Source: Uliginosibacterium paludis
GTDB lineage: Bacteria; Pseudomonadota; Gammaproteobacteria; Burkholderiales; Rhodocyclaceae
DNA: 64,000 bases
Direction of reading: 5' to 3'
Assembly (NCBI RefSeq): GCF_039631355.1
Contig: NZ_JBDIVF010000001.1
Location: 434,001 to 498,000 of the forward strand
Position 1 is the stretch's first letter; the number at the start of each line of letters is the position of its first letter. This document shows, piece by piece, positions 26,072 to 34,840 of this stretch. The position numbers and the translations under genes were made by a program. The notes beneath the pieces are model-generated. The model made no database searches and was not told where the DNA came from. It was given only the letters and a program-made list of their open reading frames with translations.

Positions 26072-26422
26072 AGCACCGCCTGCGGGCGCGGAACGGGACG
26101 GCGGCGAACCACCGGCTTTCGACCGCGGGAACCGGAAGCCGCCGACCTGCGGTCATCTGCCGCGCGACCCCGACCGGCCCGACACCGTCCGTCAGGATGA
26201 ACGCCCGTCGCGGACGAACGGCAATCGTTCGGCTGGCGGCCCGCGGGCCCATCGTCCCCCCTTGCGCCGGAAGGTCCGACAGATGGCGCTTTACGCGCTA
26301 CGGACGTGGCTGGCATGCAACAGGATAAGCCGGCCTGATGCCTTCATATCGACACATGATTAGGGTTTACCCTAGATCTTGGGCATCATTCGGACATCCC
26401 TACCCTGATACCGAGAACAATC
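26072..26422. other. Promoter region of the first TRAP binding protein
   Basis: About 350 bases without a supportable gene. The right end contains the perfect palindrome at 26361-26374, 48 bases before the ATG of the binding protein. Confidence 0.5.
26361..26374. promoter_or_regulatory. Perfect palindromic operator TAGGGTTTACCCTA
   Basis: TAGGGT and ACCCTA are exact inverted arms around TT. The position, 48 bases before the TRAP binding-protein ATG, suits a repressor or activator site. Near matches stand before the isomerase at 9661 and the pectate lyase starting at 49771. The protein that binds it is unknown. Confidence 0.5.
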
Positions 26423-27385
26423 ATGCTCCGCTTCACGCTGGCCACGCTGGCCCTCGCCCTCAATCTTTCCGCTCAGGCCGCCCCGCTGGCGGCCTGGTCG
26501 CCGCAGACCGACGATCACCCCAGCACCGTGGCGCTGCGCGGCTTCCTCGAAAAAGTGCAGCAGGTCACCGGCGGCGAAGCGGCCGAAGTCCTGCCGGTGA
26601 CCGCCGGCAAGGACCAGAAAAAACTGCTGGCCGACATCAGCAAGGGCGACGTGGGTGCGGCCGTGATCACCGCCGGCATCATCAGCCGCGTGGCGCCGAT
26701 GGCCAAGGTCATGACCCTGCCCTTCATCATGCGCAACTCGCGCCAGATGTTCGGCCTGCTCGACGGCCAGGTCGGCCAGGACATGACGGCCAAGCTTGAT
26801 GCCGCCGGCATGGTCGTGCTGGGCTGGTATGACGGTGGCAGCCGCGCCATCTATTCCCGCGACAAGCTCGGTTCGATCGGTGCGCTGAAGGATGTGAAGA
26901 TCCGGATTCCGGGTCGCCGTGACCTCTCGAATCTGGTGAGCTCGCTCGGCGGCAAGCCGCTCGAACTGGCCTACAAGGAAGTCAATGGCGCCTTTGAAGC
27001 CGGCAAGATCGACGCGGCCGAAAACGACCTGCTCTCCTATGAAACCGAAGGCCACTACAAGCGGGCGCGCTACTTCTACCTGAACAACAACCACGTCGTG
27101 CAGTTCGAAGCGCTGGTGGTATCCAAGGTCTGGTGGAACAAGCTCTCCGCAGCCCAGCGCGAAGGCCTCCGCAAGGCCGGCCTGGAGTCGGCCAGCCATG
27201 ACCGCGACCTGTGGTCCCAGCGCATGGCCAAGGCGCGCACGCGTCTGGAGAAGGAAGGCGTGAAGTTCGTGGAATACGGTGACAGCAGCATGCTGCTCTC
27301 GCGCCTGACGCCGGTTTATCGCCCCTACATGGATAACCCCGAAACGCGCGACCTGATGATCCGTCTGATGACGACCCGAATCTGA
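26423..27385 (+). CDS. TRAP-type periplasmic substrate-binding protein, copy 1 (DctP family)
   Basis: The protein has 320 residues. A signal peptide of about 18 residues (SAQA) precedes a DctP-type solute-binding fold. Typical tracts are KIRIPGRRDLSNLVSSLGG, whose Arg normally clamps the carboxylate of the ligand, then KEVNGAFEAGKIDAAENDLL and SKVWWNKLS. Ligands of the family are organic acids, including uronates. There are no TRAP membrane subunits (DctQ/DctM) nearby, so it must work with a distant transporter or as a sensor partner. It is closely related to the next gene and probably arose with it by tandem duplication. Confidence 0.88.
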   Translation: MLRFTLATLALALNLSAQAAPLAAWSPQTDDHPSTVALRGFLEKVQQVTGGEAAEVLPVTAGKDQKKLLADISKGDVGAAVITAGIISRVAPMAKVMTLPFIMRNSRQMFGLLDGQVGQDMTAKLDAAGMVVLGWYDGGSRAIYSRDKLGSIGALKDVKIRIPGRRDLSNLVSSLGGKPLELAYKEVNGAFEAGKIDAAENDLLSYETEGHYKRARYFYLNNNHVVQFEALVVSKVWWNKLSAAQREGLRKAGLESASHDRDLWSQRMAKARTRLEKEGVKFVEYGDSSMLLSRLTPVYRPYMDNPETRDLMIRLMTTRI

Positions 27386-27672
27386 TCGCCAGGGCCGCCG
27401 GAAAACCGGTGGCCCCACCCCGAAGTGTTTCCAGGGCGCCACTTCCTGCGCCTTCTGTCGGAGACGAACGGCAATTTGCCGCTTGTCGTCCCGCCCTTTC
27501 GAGATCGGTGTTTTCCCCTACAGACGGGGTTCCTGCGGGCATCCGTCCTGCCGGAACAATACTTTCCGGATGTGTAAAAGCAAACGCCAGATTCGCGGAA
27601 TTTTGTGACAATCGATCAAGCGCCTTCACCGGCCGCCGTTAGTCAATTGTCTTCTACCCGGATACAGCGAAC

Positions 27673-28632
27673 ATGCGCAGCTTTTTCATTGCCCTGGCCC
27701 TCCTTGCCAGCCTTCCCCTGAAGGCAGCCCCGCTGGTGGCCTACACGCCCCAGCCCGAAGGCCATCCGACGACCGTCGCCCTGGCCAGCTTCATCGAACG
27801 CGTTCAGGCCACGACCGGCGCCGAAGCACCGAAGTATGTGCCGATCGACGACGGCAAGGATCAGGGCAAGTTCCTCGAACGCATCCGCAAGGGCGACATC
27901 AAGGTGGCCGTCATCTCCGGCAGCATGGTCGGCCGGATCGATCCGATGGCCAACGTGATGCGCCTGCCCTTCATCCTGCGCAACACCCGCCAGATGTTCG
28001 GCCTGCTCGAAGGCCAGCTGGGTCAGGACATGGCCCGCAAGCTCGACGCGGCCGGCCTGGTGCACCTGGGCTGGTATGACGGCGGTGCCCGCGCCATCTA
28101 CTCCCAGACCAAGCTCGGCTCGGTGGGCGCGATGAAGGATGTGAAGATCCGGATTCCGGCCCGGAAGGACTTGTCCGATCTGATCACCTCGCTGGGCGGC
28201 ACGCCGCTGCAACTGCCCTACAAGGACGTAAACAGCTCCTTCGAGTCCCACAAGATCGATGCGGCCGAAAACGACCTGATGTCCTACGAGAGCGAAGGCC
28301 ACTACAAGCGCGCGCCCTACTACTACGTCGGCAACAACCATATCGTGCAGTTCGAGGCACTGGTCGTGTCCAAGGCCTGGTGGAACAGCCTGTCAGAGCC
28401 GCAACGTGTTGCCCTGCTCAAGGCCGGCAGCGAATCCTCGAAATTCGACCGCGACCTCTGGACCGAGCGCCTGGCCAAGGCCCGCACCCGCCTGGAGAAG
28501 GAAGGCGTGAAGTTCCTCGACTATGGCGACAGCAGCATCCTGCTCTCGCGCGTCTCCACCATCTACCGCCCCTTCATGAACGACCCGGCCACGCGTGACC
28601 TGATCGTGAAGCTGATGACCGCCCGCATCTGA
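27673..28632 (+). CDS. TRAP-type periplasmic substrate-binding protein, copy 2
   Basis: The protein has 319 residues, similar to copy 1 along its whole length: RNTRQMFGLLEGQLGQDM matches RNSRQMFGLLDGQVGQDM, and both keep the DctP clamp (KIRIPARKD). The signal peptide ends LPLKA. It has its own 287-base upstream region, so it may be controlled separately. Differences in the ligand-side tract (RAPYYYVGNNHIV against RARYFYLNNNHVV) could alter specificity. No membrane subunits are adjacent. A terminator follows, and the next gene is a chemoreceptor, which fits a role in sensing. Confidence 0.88.
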   Translation: MRSFFIALALLASLPLKAAPLVAYTPQPEGHPTTVALASFIERVQATTGAEAPKYVPIDDGKDQGKFLERIRKGDIKVAVISGSMVGRIDPMANVMRLPFILRNTRQMFGLLEGQLGQDMARKLDAAGLVHLGWYDGGARAIYSQTKLGSVGAMKDVKIRIPARKDLSDLITSLGGTPLQLPYKDVNSSFESHKIDAAENDLMSYESEGHYKRAPYYYVGNNHIVQFEALVVSKAWWNSLSEPQRVALLKAGSESSKFDRDLWTERLAKARTRLEKEGVKFLDYGDSSILLSRVSTIYRPFMNDPATRDLIVKLMTARI

Positions 28633-28653
28633 GCGCGGCAGCACTTCGGCCCC

Positions 28654-28686
28654 AAGCCCGCCCGGCCCCTGCCCGGCGGGCTTTTT
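28654..28686 (+). terminator. Terminator after the TRAP binding proteins
   Basis: AAGCCCGCC and GGCGGGCTT form a 9-bp stem around a GC-rich loop and end in five T, 22 bases after the stop. Confidence 0.85.
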
Positions 28687-28818
28687 CTCGCCTGCGGCTG
28701 CACCTGCCGGCGGCGGCAATCGCAAGATTGTGATACAGGGCTTCAGCCTGCATGCGGGTCTCCGTTAAGCGCTGACAAGGCCGGATCCGGCCTGTCATTT
28801 GACCGAACGGAGAGAACG

Positions 28819-30447
28819 ATGAAACCAGGCCTCACGCTTGCCCAGAAGCTCATCCTCCTCTGCGCCGGCCTGCTGGCCGCCGCCCTGCTGATCGGTTTTC
28901 TCGGTTACCGGACCGGTCAGGACATGCTGGCGCACTTCCGGCAGACAAACGACGTTCGCATCCAGGGCCTGATCGAGCTGATGCGCATCCGGGAAGCCGG
29001 CATCATTGCCACCAGCGAAACGGCCCACAAGCTCGCCGACGGCTCGATGAGCTGGGCCGACGGCCAGAAGCGCCTGGAAAACGCCGAGAGCACGATGAAA
29101 ACCAACTGGGAGGCCTTCTCTCGCAGCCTCACCGAGGGCGACGAGCGCCGTCTCGCCGAAGGCGTCCAGCATGATCTCGAGCAGGCCGAGGAAGCACTGG
29201 CCCGTCTGCGCCTGATCGTGCGCCAGGAAGACCGCCCGGCGCTGCAGGCTTTCATTGCTGAGACGCTCTACCCGATCATCGATCCGGTCAACGAAGGGCT
29301 GAAGGCACTGGCCAAGCTGCAGCAGGAAGGAGCGAGGGAAGCGTTCAACGAAGCCCATGAAGCCTTCACGAACGAAACCCGGGAAGATCTCGTGATCATG
29401 CTGCTGGCCCTGGGGCTCGGAACAAGCCTCGCCCTGGCCATCATCCGCAACCTCACCCGCACGCTGGGCGGCGAGCCGGGCGACGTGGCCCGCATTGCCG
29501 GGCGGATTGCGGCCGGCAACCTGAGGGAGCCTGTTCCGGTGAGCGCCGGTGACCGGGACAGCGTGATGGCCGCCATGAGCAGCATGCAGGACGCGCTGCG
29601 CCGGCTGATCGGCAAGATCGACGAGAGCTCGGTGCATGTCTCTGCCGCGGCAGACGAACTCCAGCGAGCGGCAGATCTGGTCAGCACCAGTGCGGGCGTC
29701 CAGTCTGAAGCGTCGTCGGCGATTGCCGCCGCAATGGAAGAAATGGCGGCCAGCATCGAGCTGATTTCAGGCCACTCGAGCGGCGCGAGCCGGAGCGCGG
29801 CGCAATCCCTCGGGCACGCCTCCTCGGCCGTCACCGCAGTGCGCAACACGGCGGGCGATGTGGACCGGATCGCCCGGACGGTCACGACCTCCGCCAGCAC
29901 CATGGCTCAGCTCAGCGCGCAGAGCGAGCAGATCGCCTCAGTCCTGATGGTGATCCGGGAAGTGGCCGACCAGACCAATCTGCTCGCGCTCAATGCAGCC
30001 ATCGAGGCGGCGCGCGCCGGCGAGCAGGGACGCGGCTTTGCGGTGGTGGCCGACGAGGTGCGCAAGCTTGCCGAGCGCACGGCCCGCTCCACCGGCGAAA
30101 TTGCCGAGGTCATCACCGCGATCCAGGCAGCCGGCCAATCTACCCGCGCAAGCATCGAGGAAGCCAACCGGCTGGCCGCATCCGGTGCCGGACGGGCTGG
30201 CACGGCCTGCGAAGCGATCAGCCACATCGAAGAGGAAGCCGGGGCACTAGGCCGGATGATCACCGAGATTTCCCATGCGCTGGTCGAGCAGAAAAACGCG
30301 AGTCAGGACATCTCCAGACGACTCGAATCCGTGTCCCAGATGACTGAAGAAAACCACGGCGTCGCCCGGTCGGTGCAGGCTTCGGCGCGCTCCCTGGCCG
30401 AGAGCGCGTTGCAGCTCAAGAGCACCGTGCGGCAGTTCGCCTGCTGA
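28819..30447 (+). CDS. Methyl-accepting chemotaxis protein
   Basis: The protein has 542 residues. The first membrane helix lies at about 10-30 and the second at about 193-213. A helical periplasmic sensor domain of about 160 residues, four-helix-bundle-like, lies between them. A HAMP-like segment follows (RIAGRIAAGNL). The signalling tip is QTNLLALNAAIEAARAGEQ and GRGFAVVADEVRKLAERT. GGAGAG lies before the ATG. Its position after two TRAP binding proteins suggests it might detect the same ligands directly or via them, but this is inference. The C-terminus QFAC carries no CheR tether. Confidence 0.9.
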   Translation: MKPGLTLAQKLILLCAGLLAAALLIGFLGYRTGQDMLAHFRQTNDVRIQGLIELMRIREAGIIATSETAHKLADGSMSWADGQKRLENAESTMKTNWEAFSRSLTEGDERRLAEGVQHDLEQAEEALARLRLIVRQEDRPALQAFIAETLYPIIDPVNEGLKALAKLQQEGAREAFNEAHEAFTNETREDLVIMLLALGLGTSLALAIIRNLTRTLGGEPGDVARIAGRIAAGNLREPVPVSAGDRDSVMAAMSSMQDALRRLIGKIDESSVHVSAAADELQRAADLVSTSAGVQSEASSAIAAAMEEMAASIELISGHSSGASRSAAQSLGHASSAVTAVRNTAGDVDRIARTVTTSASTMAQLSAQSEQIASVLMVIREVADQTNLLALNAAIEAARAGEQGRGFAVVADEVRKLAERTARSTGEIAEVITAIQAAGQSTRASIEEANRLAASGAGRAGTACEAISHIEEEAGALGRMITEISHALVEQKNASQDISRRLESVSQMTEENHGVARSVQASARSLAESALQLKSTVRQFAC

Positions 30448-30501
30448 CGCGGGCTGCCCCGGCCCGGCTGACGCGACCCGGCCGGGAAGCCCGGAGCCCG
30501 C

Positions 30502-31563
30502 TCAGAGACGCGGGTAGTCGGTATAGCCCACGGTCTGGTCCGCCTGGCCGTAGCCGTAGAAGCTCTCCGGCCGCTGGGCATTGAAGGCTTCGCGATGCAG
30601 CAGGCGCAGCGGCAGGTCAGGCGTGGCGATGAAGTCCTTGCCGAAGGACACCGCATCCGCTTCGCCCGCTTCGATCAGGGCCTCGGCGATGTCGCGCGTG
30701 AGCCCCTGGTTGGCGATGTAGACGCCACCGAATGCGGCCTTGATGGCCGGCCCGATGCGCGGCGCATCCTGCGATTCGCGGGCGAACAGGAAAGCGACGC
30801 CGCGCCGGCCCAGTTCGCGCGCCAGCGCGGTAAAGGTGGCGAGCGGATCGCTGTCACCCATGGTGTGGGAATCACAACGCGGCGCGATGTGATAGCCGAC
30901 GTTCTCCGCACCCCAGACGCCGATCACCGCATCGGTCACTTCGAGGGGCAGGCGCAGGCGGTTTTCCAGACTGCCACCGTAGGCGTCGGTGCGGCGATTG
31001 GTGCTGTCCTGCAGGAACTGGTCGAGCAGATAGCCGTTGGCACCGTGGATCTCCACGCCGTCAAACCCGGCACGCTTCGCGTTTTCGGCGCCCTTGCGAT
31101 AGGCCTCGACGATGCCGGGAATCTCGCCGGTTTCCAGTGCGCGCGGCACCACATAGTTGCGCATCGGGCGCAGCAGGCTGACATGGCCTTCGGCAGCAAT
31201 CGCGCTGGGCGCCACCGGCAGTTCGCCGCCGAGGAATTCGGGGTCGGAAATCCGGCCCACATGCCACAGCTGCATGTAGATGCGGCCGCCCGCGGCATGC
31301 ACGGCACGGGTCACGAGCTTCCAGCCTTCCACCTGCTCGTCGGACCAGATGCCCGGGGTATCAGGGTAGCCCACGCCCATCGGCGTGACCGAGGTGGCTT
31401 CGGAGAGGATCAGCCCGGCGCTGGCGCGCTCGGCGTAGTACTTCGCCATCAGGGGGTTGGGCACGCGGCCGGCACTGGCGCGGCAACGGGTCAGCGGGGC
31501 CATGACGATGCGGTTGGGCCAGGTCAGGCCGCCGACGCGGATCGGTTCGAACAGAATGCTCAT
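30502..31563 (-). CDS. NADH:flavin oxidoreductase, Old Yellow Enzyme family
   Basis: The protein has 353 residues. FMN-dependent TIM barrel with the classical tracts NRIVMAPLTRCRA, YMQLWHVGRI, EIHGANGYLLDQFLQ (His/Asn pair and Tyr) and TDAYGGSLENRLR. It should reduce activated alkenes, quinones or electrophiles such as N-ethylmaleimide with NAD(P)H, in the cytoplasm. It lies 39 bases after the ArsR-type gene at 31603 on the same strand, so it is probably its regulatory target and the pair an electrophile-response operon. Confidence 0.92.
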   Translation of the reverse strand: MSILFEPIRVGGLTWPNRIVMAPLTRCRASAGRVPNPLMAKYYAERASAGLILSEATSVTPMGVGYPDTPGIWSDEQVEGWKLVTRAVHAAGGRIYMQLWHVGRISDPEFLGGELPVAPSAIAAEGHVSLLRPMRNYVVPRALETGEIPGIVEAYRKGAENAKRAGFDGVEIHGANGYLLDQFLQDSTNRRTDAYGGSLENRLRLPLEVTDAVIGVWGAENVGYHIAPRCDSHTMGDSDPLATFTALARELGRRGVAFLFARESQDAPRIGPAIKAAFGGVYIANQGLTRDIAEALIEAGEADAVSFGKDFIATPDLPLRLLHREAFNAQRPESFYGYGQADQTVGYTDYPRL

Positions 31564-31602
31564 GAGTGCGTCCTTCGTTGCAGGGGTTGGGAAATCCGGG
31601 GT

Positions 31603-31917
31603 TCAGAAAACATCAGGCATCTCGCGCTTGAAGAGCGCGATCAACGACTCGTTGCGCGAGTAGTAGATCCATTGGCCGATCTTCTGCGTGCTGACCAGGC
31701 CCGCACGCTGCAGCACGGCCAGGTGGCCGGACATGGTCGAAGCCGAGAGGCCGGACTTCTCATGGATCTTGCCGGCACAGACCCCCGCATCGAAAGGATG
31801 CTGGTGCGTGGGAAAGGCCTCTGCGGGGGTCTTGAGCCAGACCAGGATCTGCCGGCGCTGCGGATGGGCAAGCGCCTTGAGGATCTCGTCGATGTCGGCG
31901 GGGGTGAGTTCGGGCAT
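31603..31917 (-). CDS. ArsR-family repressor upstream of the Old Yellow Enzyme gene
   Basis: The protein has 104 residues. A winged helix fold with LAHPQRRQILVWLK and the recognition helix SASTMSGHLAVLQRAGLV. One Cys (Cys47, DAGVCAGKI) with nearby His (THQHP) could be the sensing site. The ATG at 31917 has no Shine-Dalgarno sequence, and an operator-like dyad begins 12 bases upstream, so translation may be leaderless. It should repress itself and the downstream oxidoreductase. It is divergent from the esterase-like gene at 32066. Confidence 0.85.
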   Translation of the reverse strand: MPELTPADIDEILKALAHPQRRQILVWLKTPAEAFPTHQHPFDAGVCAGKIHEKSGLSASTMSGHLAVLQRAGLVSTQKIGQWIYYSRNESLIALFKREMPDVF

Positions 31918-31928
31918 GGCGGCATTTA

Positions 31929-31946
31929 ATTCGTCAGTCAGCGAAT
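31929..31946. promoter_or_regulatory. Operator-like dyad 1 of the ArsR-OYE operon
   Basis: ATTCG and CGAAT are inverted arms separated by eight bases, ending 12 bases before the ArsR ATG. It shares the TTCG/CGAA core with the neighbouring dyad. Confidence 0.45.
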
Positions 31947-31949
31947 CAT

Positions 31950-31969
31950 ATTTCGCAAAGCGGCGAAAT
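31950..31969. promoter_or_regulatory. Operator-like dyad 2 of the ArsR-OYE operon
   Basis: ATTTCGC and GCGAAAT are exact 7-bp arms with a six-base spacer. Spacing from dyad 1 is about two helical turns centre to centre, as expected for cooperative repressor binding. Confidence 0.5.
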
Positions 31970-32065
31970 ACAACCCATGCTGTGCCGGCGCTAGACTGCA
32001 TGCCTCCGGGTCACACGCCTGTCATCTGCGGACGCCAGTCTGCAGGGTTTGAATGGAGTCCGCCG

Positions 32066-33475
32066 ATGTCTCACCTGCCCCCGCCGCTGCGCCTGCTTGG
32101 CCTGGCGACCCTTGCCGCCCTGGCCGGCTGCGCACTGTCACCCCGCGCCCCTGATGCGCTCGACCCCTTGCAGGGCAAGGCTTTCGAGCATGTGCCCCTC
32201 ACCCATCCGGTGGTCGCCAGCGTCGATCGCTATGAAGTCCGCCTGCCGGCTCGCGAACGCCTGCCCTACACCGGGAAGTTTGCTTCCGCCTTCGGTGGCA
32301 GCCTGCCCTATGCGCCGGGCTCGGGCCTGAGCTTCAACAAGACGGAAGCCGACGGCAGCCTGCTTTTCTGGGGCATCGGCGACCGCGGCCCGAATGGCGA
32401 CTCGCCGGATGTGGACGTGCATGGCCGGCGGCAGGCCAGCAAGGTTTTCCTGGCGCCCGACTTCGTGCCGCGCATCGCGGAAATCCGGGTTCGCCCGGGC
32501 CAGCAGGCTGAAGTCGTGCGCAGCATTCCGCTCAACTACGGCGGCACACCCGCCTCCGGCCTGCCGCTCAAGCCCGGCCAGACCGGCTCGACCGGCGAAA
32601 TCGCGCTGGACGACCGGCTCCGCCCGCTGCCTTTCAGCGCCGTCGGCATCGACCCGGAAAGCCTGCGCACCGACCGCGCCGGCCACTTCTGGATCGTCGA
32701 CGAATACGGCCCCTTCCTGACCGAAGCCGACGCCCGGGGCAATGTGCTGCGCCAGTACGCGCCGGGCAAGGGCCTGCCGGCGATCCTCGCCTCACGCCAG
32801 CCCAATCGCGGCTTCGAGGGGCTGGCCATCACGCCTTCAGGCAGGCTCTATGCCGCGGTGCAATCGACGCTGGATGTGGACGGCAAGACGCGCAACAGCG
32901 CCCGCTTCATCCGCCTCCTGGAGCTCGATCCGGCCACCGGCGCGACGCGCCAGTTCGCCTGGCCGGTGGATTTCGATCACTTCGCCCGGGCCGGGGATGA
33001 AAAGCTCGGCGACATCGTCGCCATCGACGACACCCGTTTTGCGGTGATCGATCAGGGCATGGGCCGCAAAGGCATGCGCAACGCGATCTATCTGATCGAC
33101 ATCGCCGCTGCCGACGACATCAGCGCGCTCAACACCCCGGCCGGCAAGCCGCTGGAATACGCCACCGCAGGCGAGCTCGCCGGCGTCAGGATGCTGCGCC
33201 CCCGCCCGCTGGTGGATCTGCGCGAGCTGGGCTGGACAGCCGAGAAATCCGAAGGGCTGGCGCTGATCCCGGGCGGCTTCGCGGTCATCAATGACAACGA
33301 CTTCGGACTCAGCACCAAAGTAAGCGGCAGCAAGGGCGAAAAGGCCTCGGCCTATACCGTGCGCGACGGCCGGCTCGACAACGACGGTGAGCTGAGCGTC
33401 GTGCCGAACGGGGAGCCGACCACGCTCTGGCTCATCCGGCTGCGCCGGCCGATCGCGGAGAGCTTCGTGAAGTAA
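32066..33475 (+). CDS. Lipoprotein with esterase-like activity of phytase domain
   Basis: The protein has 469 residues. The signal ends in the lipobox LAGC (Cys near residue 19), so it is likely anchored to a membrane. The rest resembles the beta-propeller domain named esterase-like activity of phytase (PF13449): GLSFNKTEADGSLLFWGIGD, the paired acidic tract FWIVDEYGPFL, NRGFEGLAITPSG and FAVINDNDFG. Such proteins may hydrolyse phosphate esters in the periplasm, but the substrate is uncertain. GGAG stands eight bases before the ATG at 32066. Confidence 0.85.
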   Translation: MSHLPPPLRLLGLATLAALAGCALSPRAPDALDPLQGKAFEHVPLTHPVVASVDRYEVRLPARERLPYTGKFASAFGGSLPYAPGSGLSFNKTEADGSLLFWGIGDRGPNGDSPDVDVHGRRQASKVFLAPDFVPRIAEIRVRPGQQAEVVRSIPLNYGGTPASGLPLKPGQTGSTGEIALDDRLRPLPFSAVGIDPESLRTDRAGHFWIVDEYGPFLTEADARGNVLRQYAPGKGLPAILASRQPNRGFEGLAITPSGRLYAAVQSTLDVDGKTRNSARFIRLLELDPATGATRQFAWPVDFDHFARAGDEKLGDIVAIDDTRFAVIDQGMGRKGMRNAIYLIDIAAADDISALNTPAGKPLEYATAGELAGVRMLRPRPLVDLRELGWTAEKSEGLALIPGGFAVINDNDFGLSTKVSGSKGEKASAYTVRDGRLDNDGELSVVPNGEPTTLWLIRLRRPIAESFVK

Positions 33476-33628
33476 GCACGAAGGCGGCGGGACGCCGTCC
33501 TTGCCGCCGGCGGGCCCCGCCGCATGCCGGGGGCATGCGGGGAGCATGTGCCACGATGGCGGCGCACCGGTGCATACTGGATCCCCCGGGTCCGGCATCC
33601 GGGTTCCCCTCATGCAAAGGAGTACGCC

Positions 33629-34627
33629 ATGCGCATTGCGGTGTTCGACACTCATGCCTACGACGAGAACGCCCTGACGGCCGCCAACAGCCGCGGCGAA
33701 CATGTTCTCGAGTTTTTCGAGGAACGCCTGCACGACAAGACCGTCGAGCTGGCCGCCGGTTTCGACGCGGTCTGTCCCTTCGTCAACTGCCGCCTGACCG
33801 CGCCGGTGATGGCCCGGCTCGCGCAGCTCGGCGTGAGGCTGGTGGTGCTGCGCGCCTCAGGCTTCAACGGCATCGACCTCGCAGCGGCCGAGCAGGCCGG
33901 CATCGCGGTCGCGCGGGTGCCGGCCTATTCGCCCGAGGCCGTCGCCGAGCACGCCTTCGCGCTGCTCCTCACCCTGGTCCGCAAGACGCATCGCGCCTAC
34001 AACCGGGTGCGGGAACAGAATTTCTCGCTCGACAATCTAGAAGGCTTCACGCTGCACGGCAAGACCTTCGGCGCGCTGGGCGCGGGCCGCATCGGCCAGG
34101 CCGCGATGCGCATCGCGCGCGGCTTCGGCTGCCGCCTGCTGGCCTACGACCCCTGGCAGAACCCGGCCATCGCCGAGTCGGTCGGGTTCGAATATGCGAG
34201 CCTGGATCGCGTGCTGAGCGAAGCGGACATCGTGTCGCTGCACCTGCCGCTGACCGAAGAGAGCCACCACATCATCGATGCGGCCGCGCTCGCGAAAACC
34301 CGGCGGGGCATGGTGCTGATCAACACCAGCCGCGGTGGCCTGATCGACACCGCGGCCCTGATCGAGGCGCTCAAGAGCGGCCAGGTCGGCGGTGTGGGGC
34401 TGGACGTATACGAGATGGAGGAAGGCGTGTTCTTCCATGACCTCTCCGACCGCCCGCTGCAAGACGACCAGCTCGCCCGGCTGATGATCTTCCCCAATGT
34501 GCTGATCACCTCCCACCAGGGCTTCCTGACCCTGGAGGCCCTGCGTGCCATCGCCGAGACCACGCTGGGCAACGCGGGCGCGTTCGCGCGCGGCGAACCC
34601 CTGGTCAATCAGGTGCGCCCCGGCTGA
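33629..34627 (+). CDS. ldhA: D-lactate dehydrogenase, 2-hydroxyacid dehydrogenase family
   Basis: The protein has 332 residues. The start MRIAVFDTHAYDENAL and CPFVNCRL are typical of fermentative LdhA. The NAD site is GALGAGRIGQAA. Catalytic residues appear in order: Arg in NTSRGGLID, Glu in DVYEMEEGVFF, His in ITSHQGFLT. It should reduce pyruvate to D-lactate with NADH in the cytoplasm; other 2-keto acids are possible. AAAGGAG lies before the ATG at 33629. Confidence 0.9.
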   Translation: MRIAVFDTHAYDENALTAANSRGEHVLEFFEERLHDKTVELAAGFDAVCPFVNCRLTAPVMARLAQLGVRLVVLRASGFNGIDLAAAEQAGIAVARVPAYSPEAVAEHAFALLLTLVRKTHRAYNRVREQNFSLDNLEGFTLHGKTFGALGAGRIGQAAMRIARGFGCRLLAYDPWQNPAIAESVGFEYASLDRVLSEADIVSLHLPLTEESHHIIDAAALAKTRRGMVLINTSRGGLIDTAALIEALKSGQVGGVGLDVYEMEEGVFFHDLSDRPLQDDQLARLMIFPNVLITSHQGFLTLEALRAIAETTLGNAGAFARGEPLVNQVRPG

Positions 34628-34840
34628 GGCCTGCGCCAGGCTGACGCAGTCCGCCCGGCAAACTGACAATTTCCGGCACTCTGCCGCCGCGCCGGCGGCG
34701 CCGGAAACGGTGCGCCAGGCGCCCGGCGGTGCGGATCCGACCGCTCGTAATCGTAGCCCGCACATCTGTCAGCGCGGACGCCGAAAGCGGCGGAATGGCA
34801 CGCGCCCTGCAAGTCTCCCTCGTCACCCGGAGTCCTTGCC

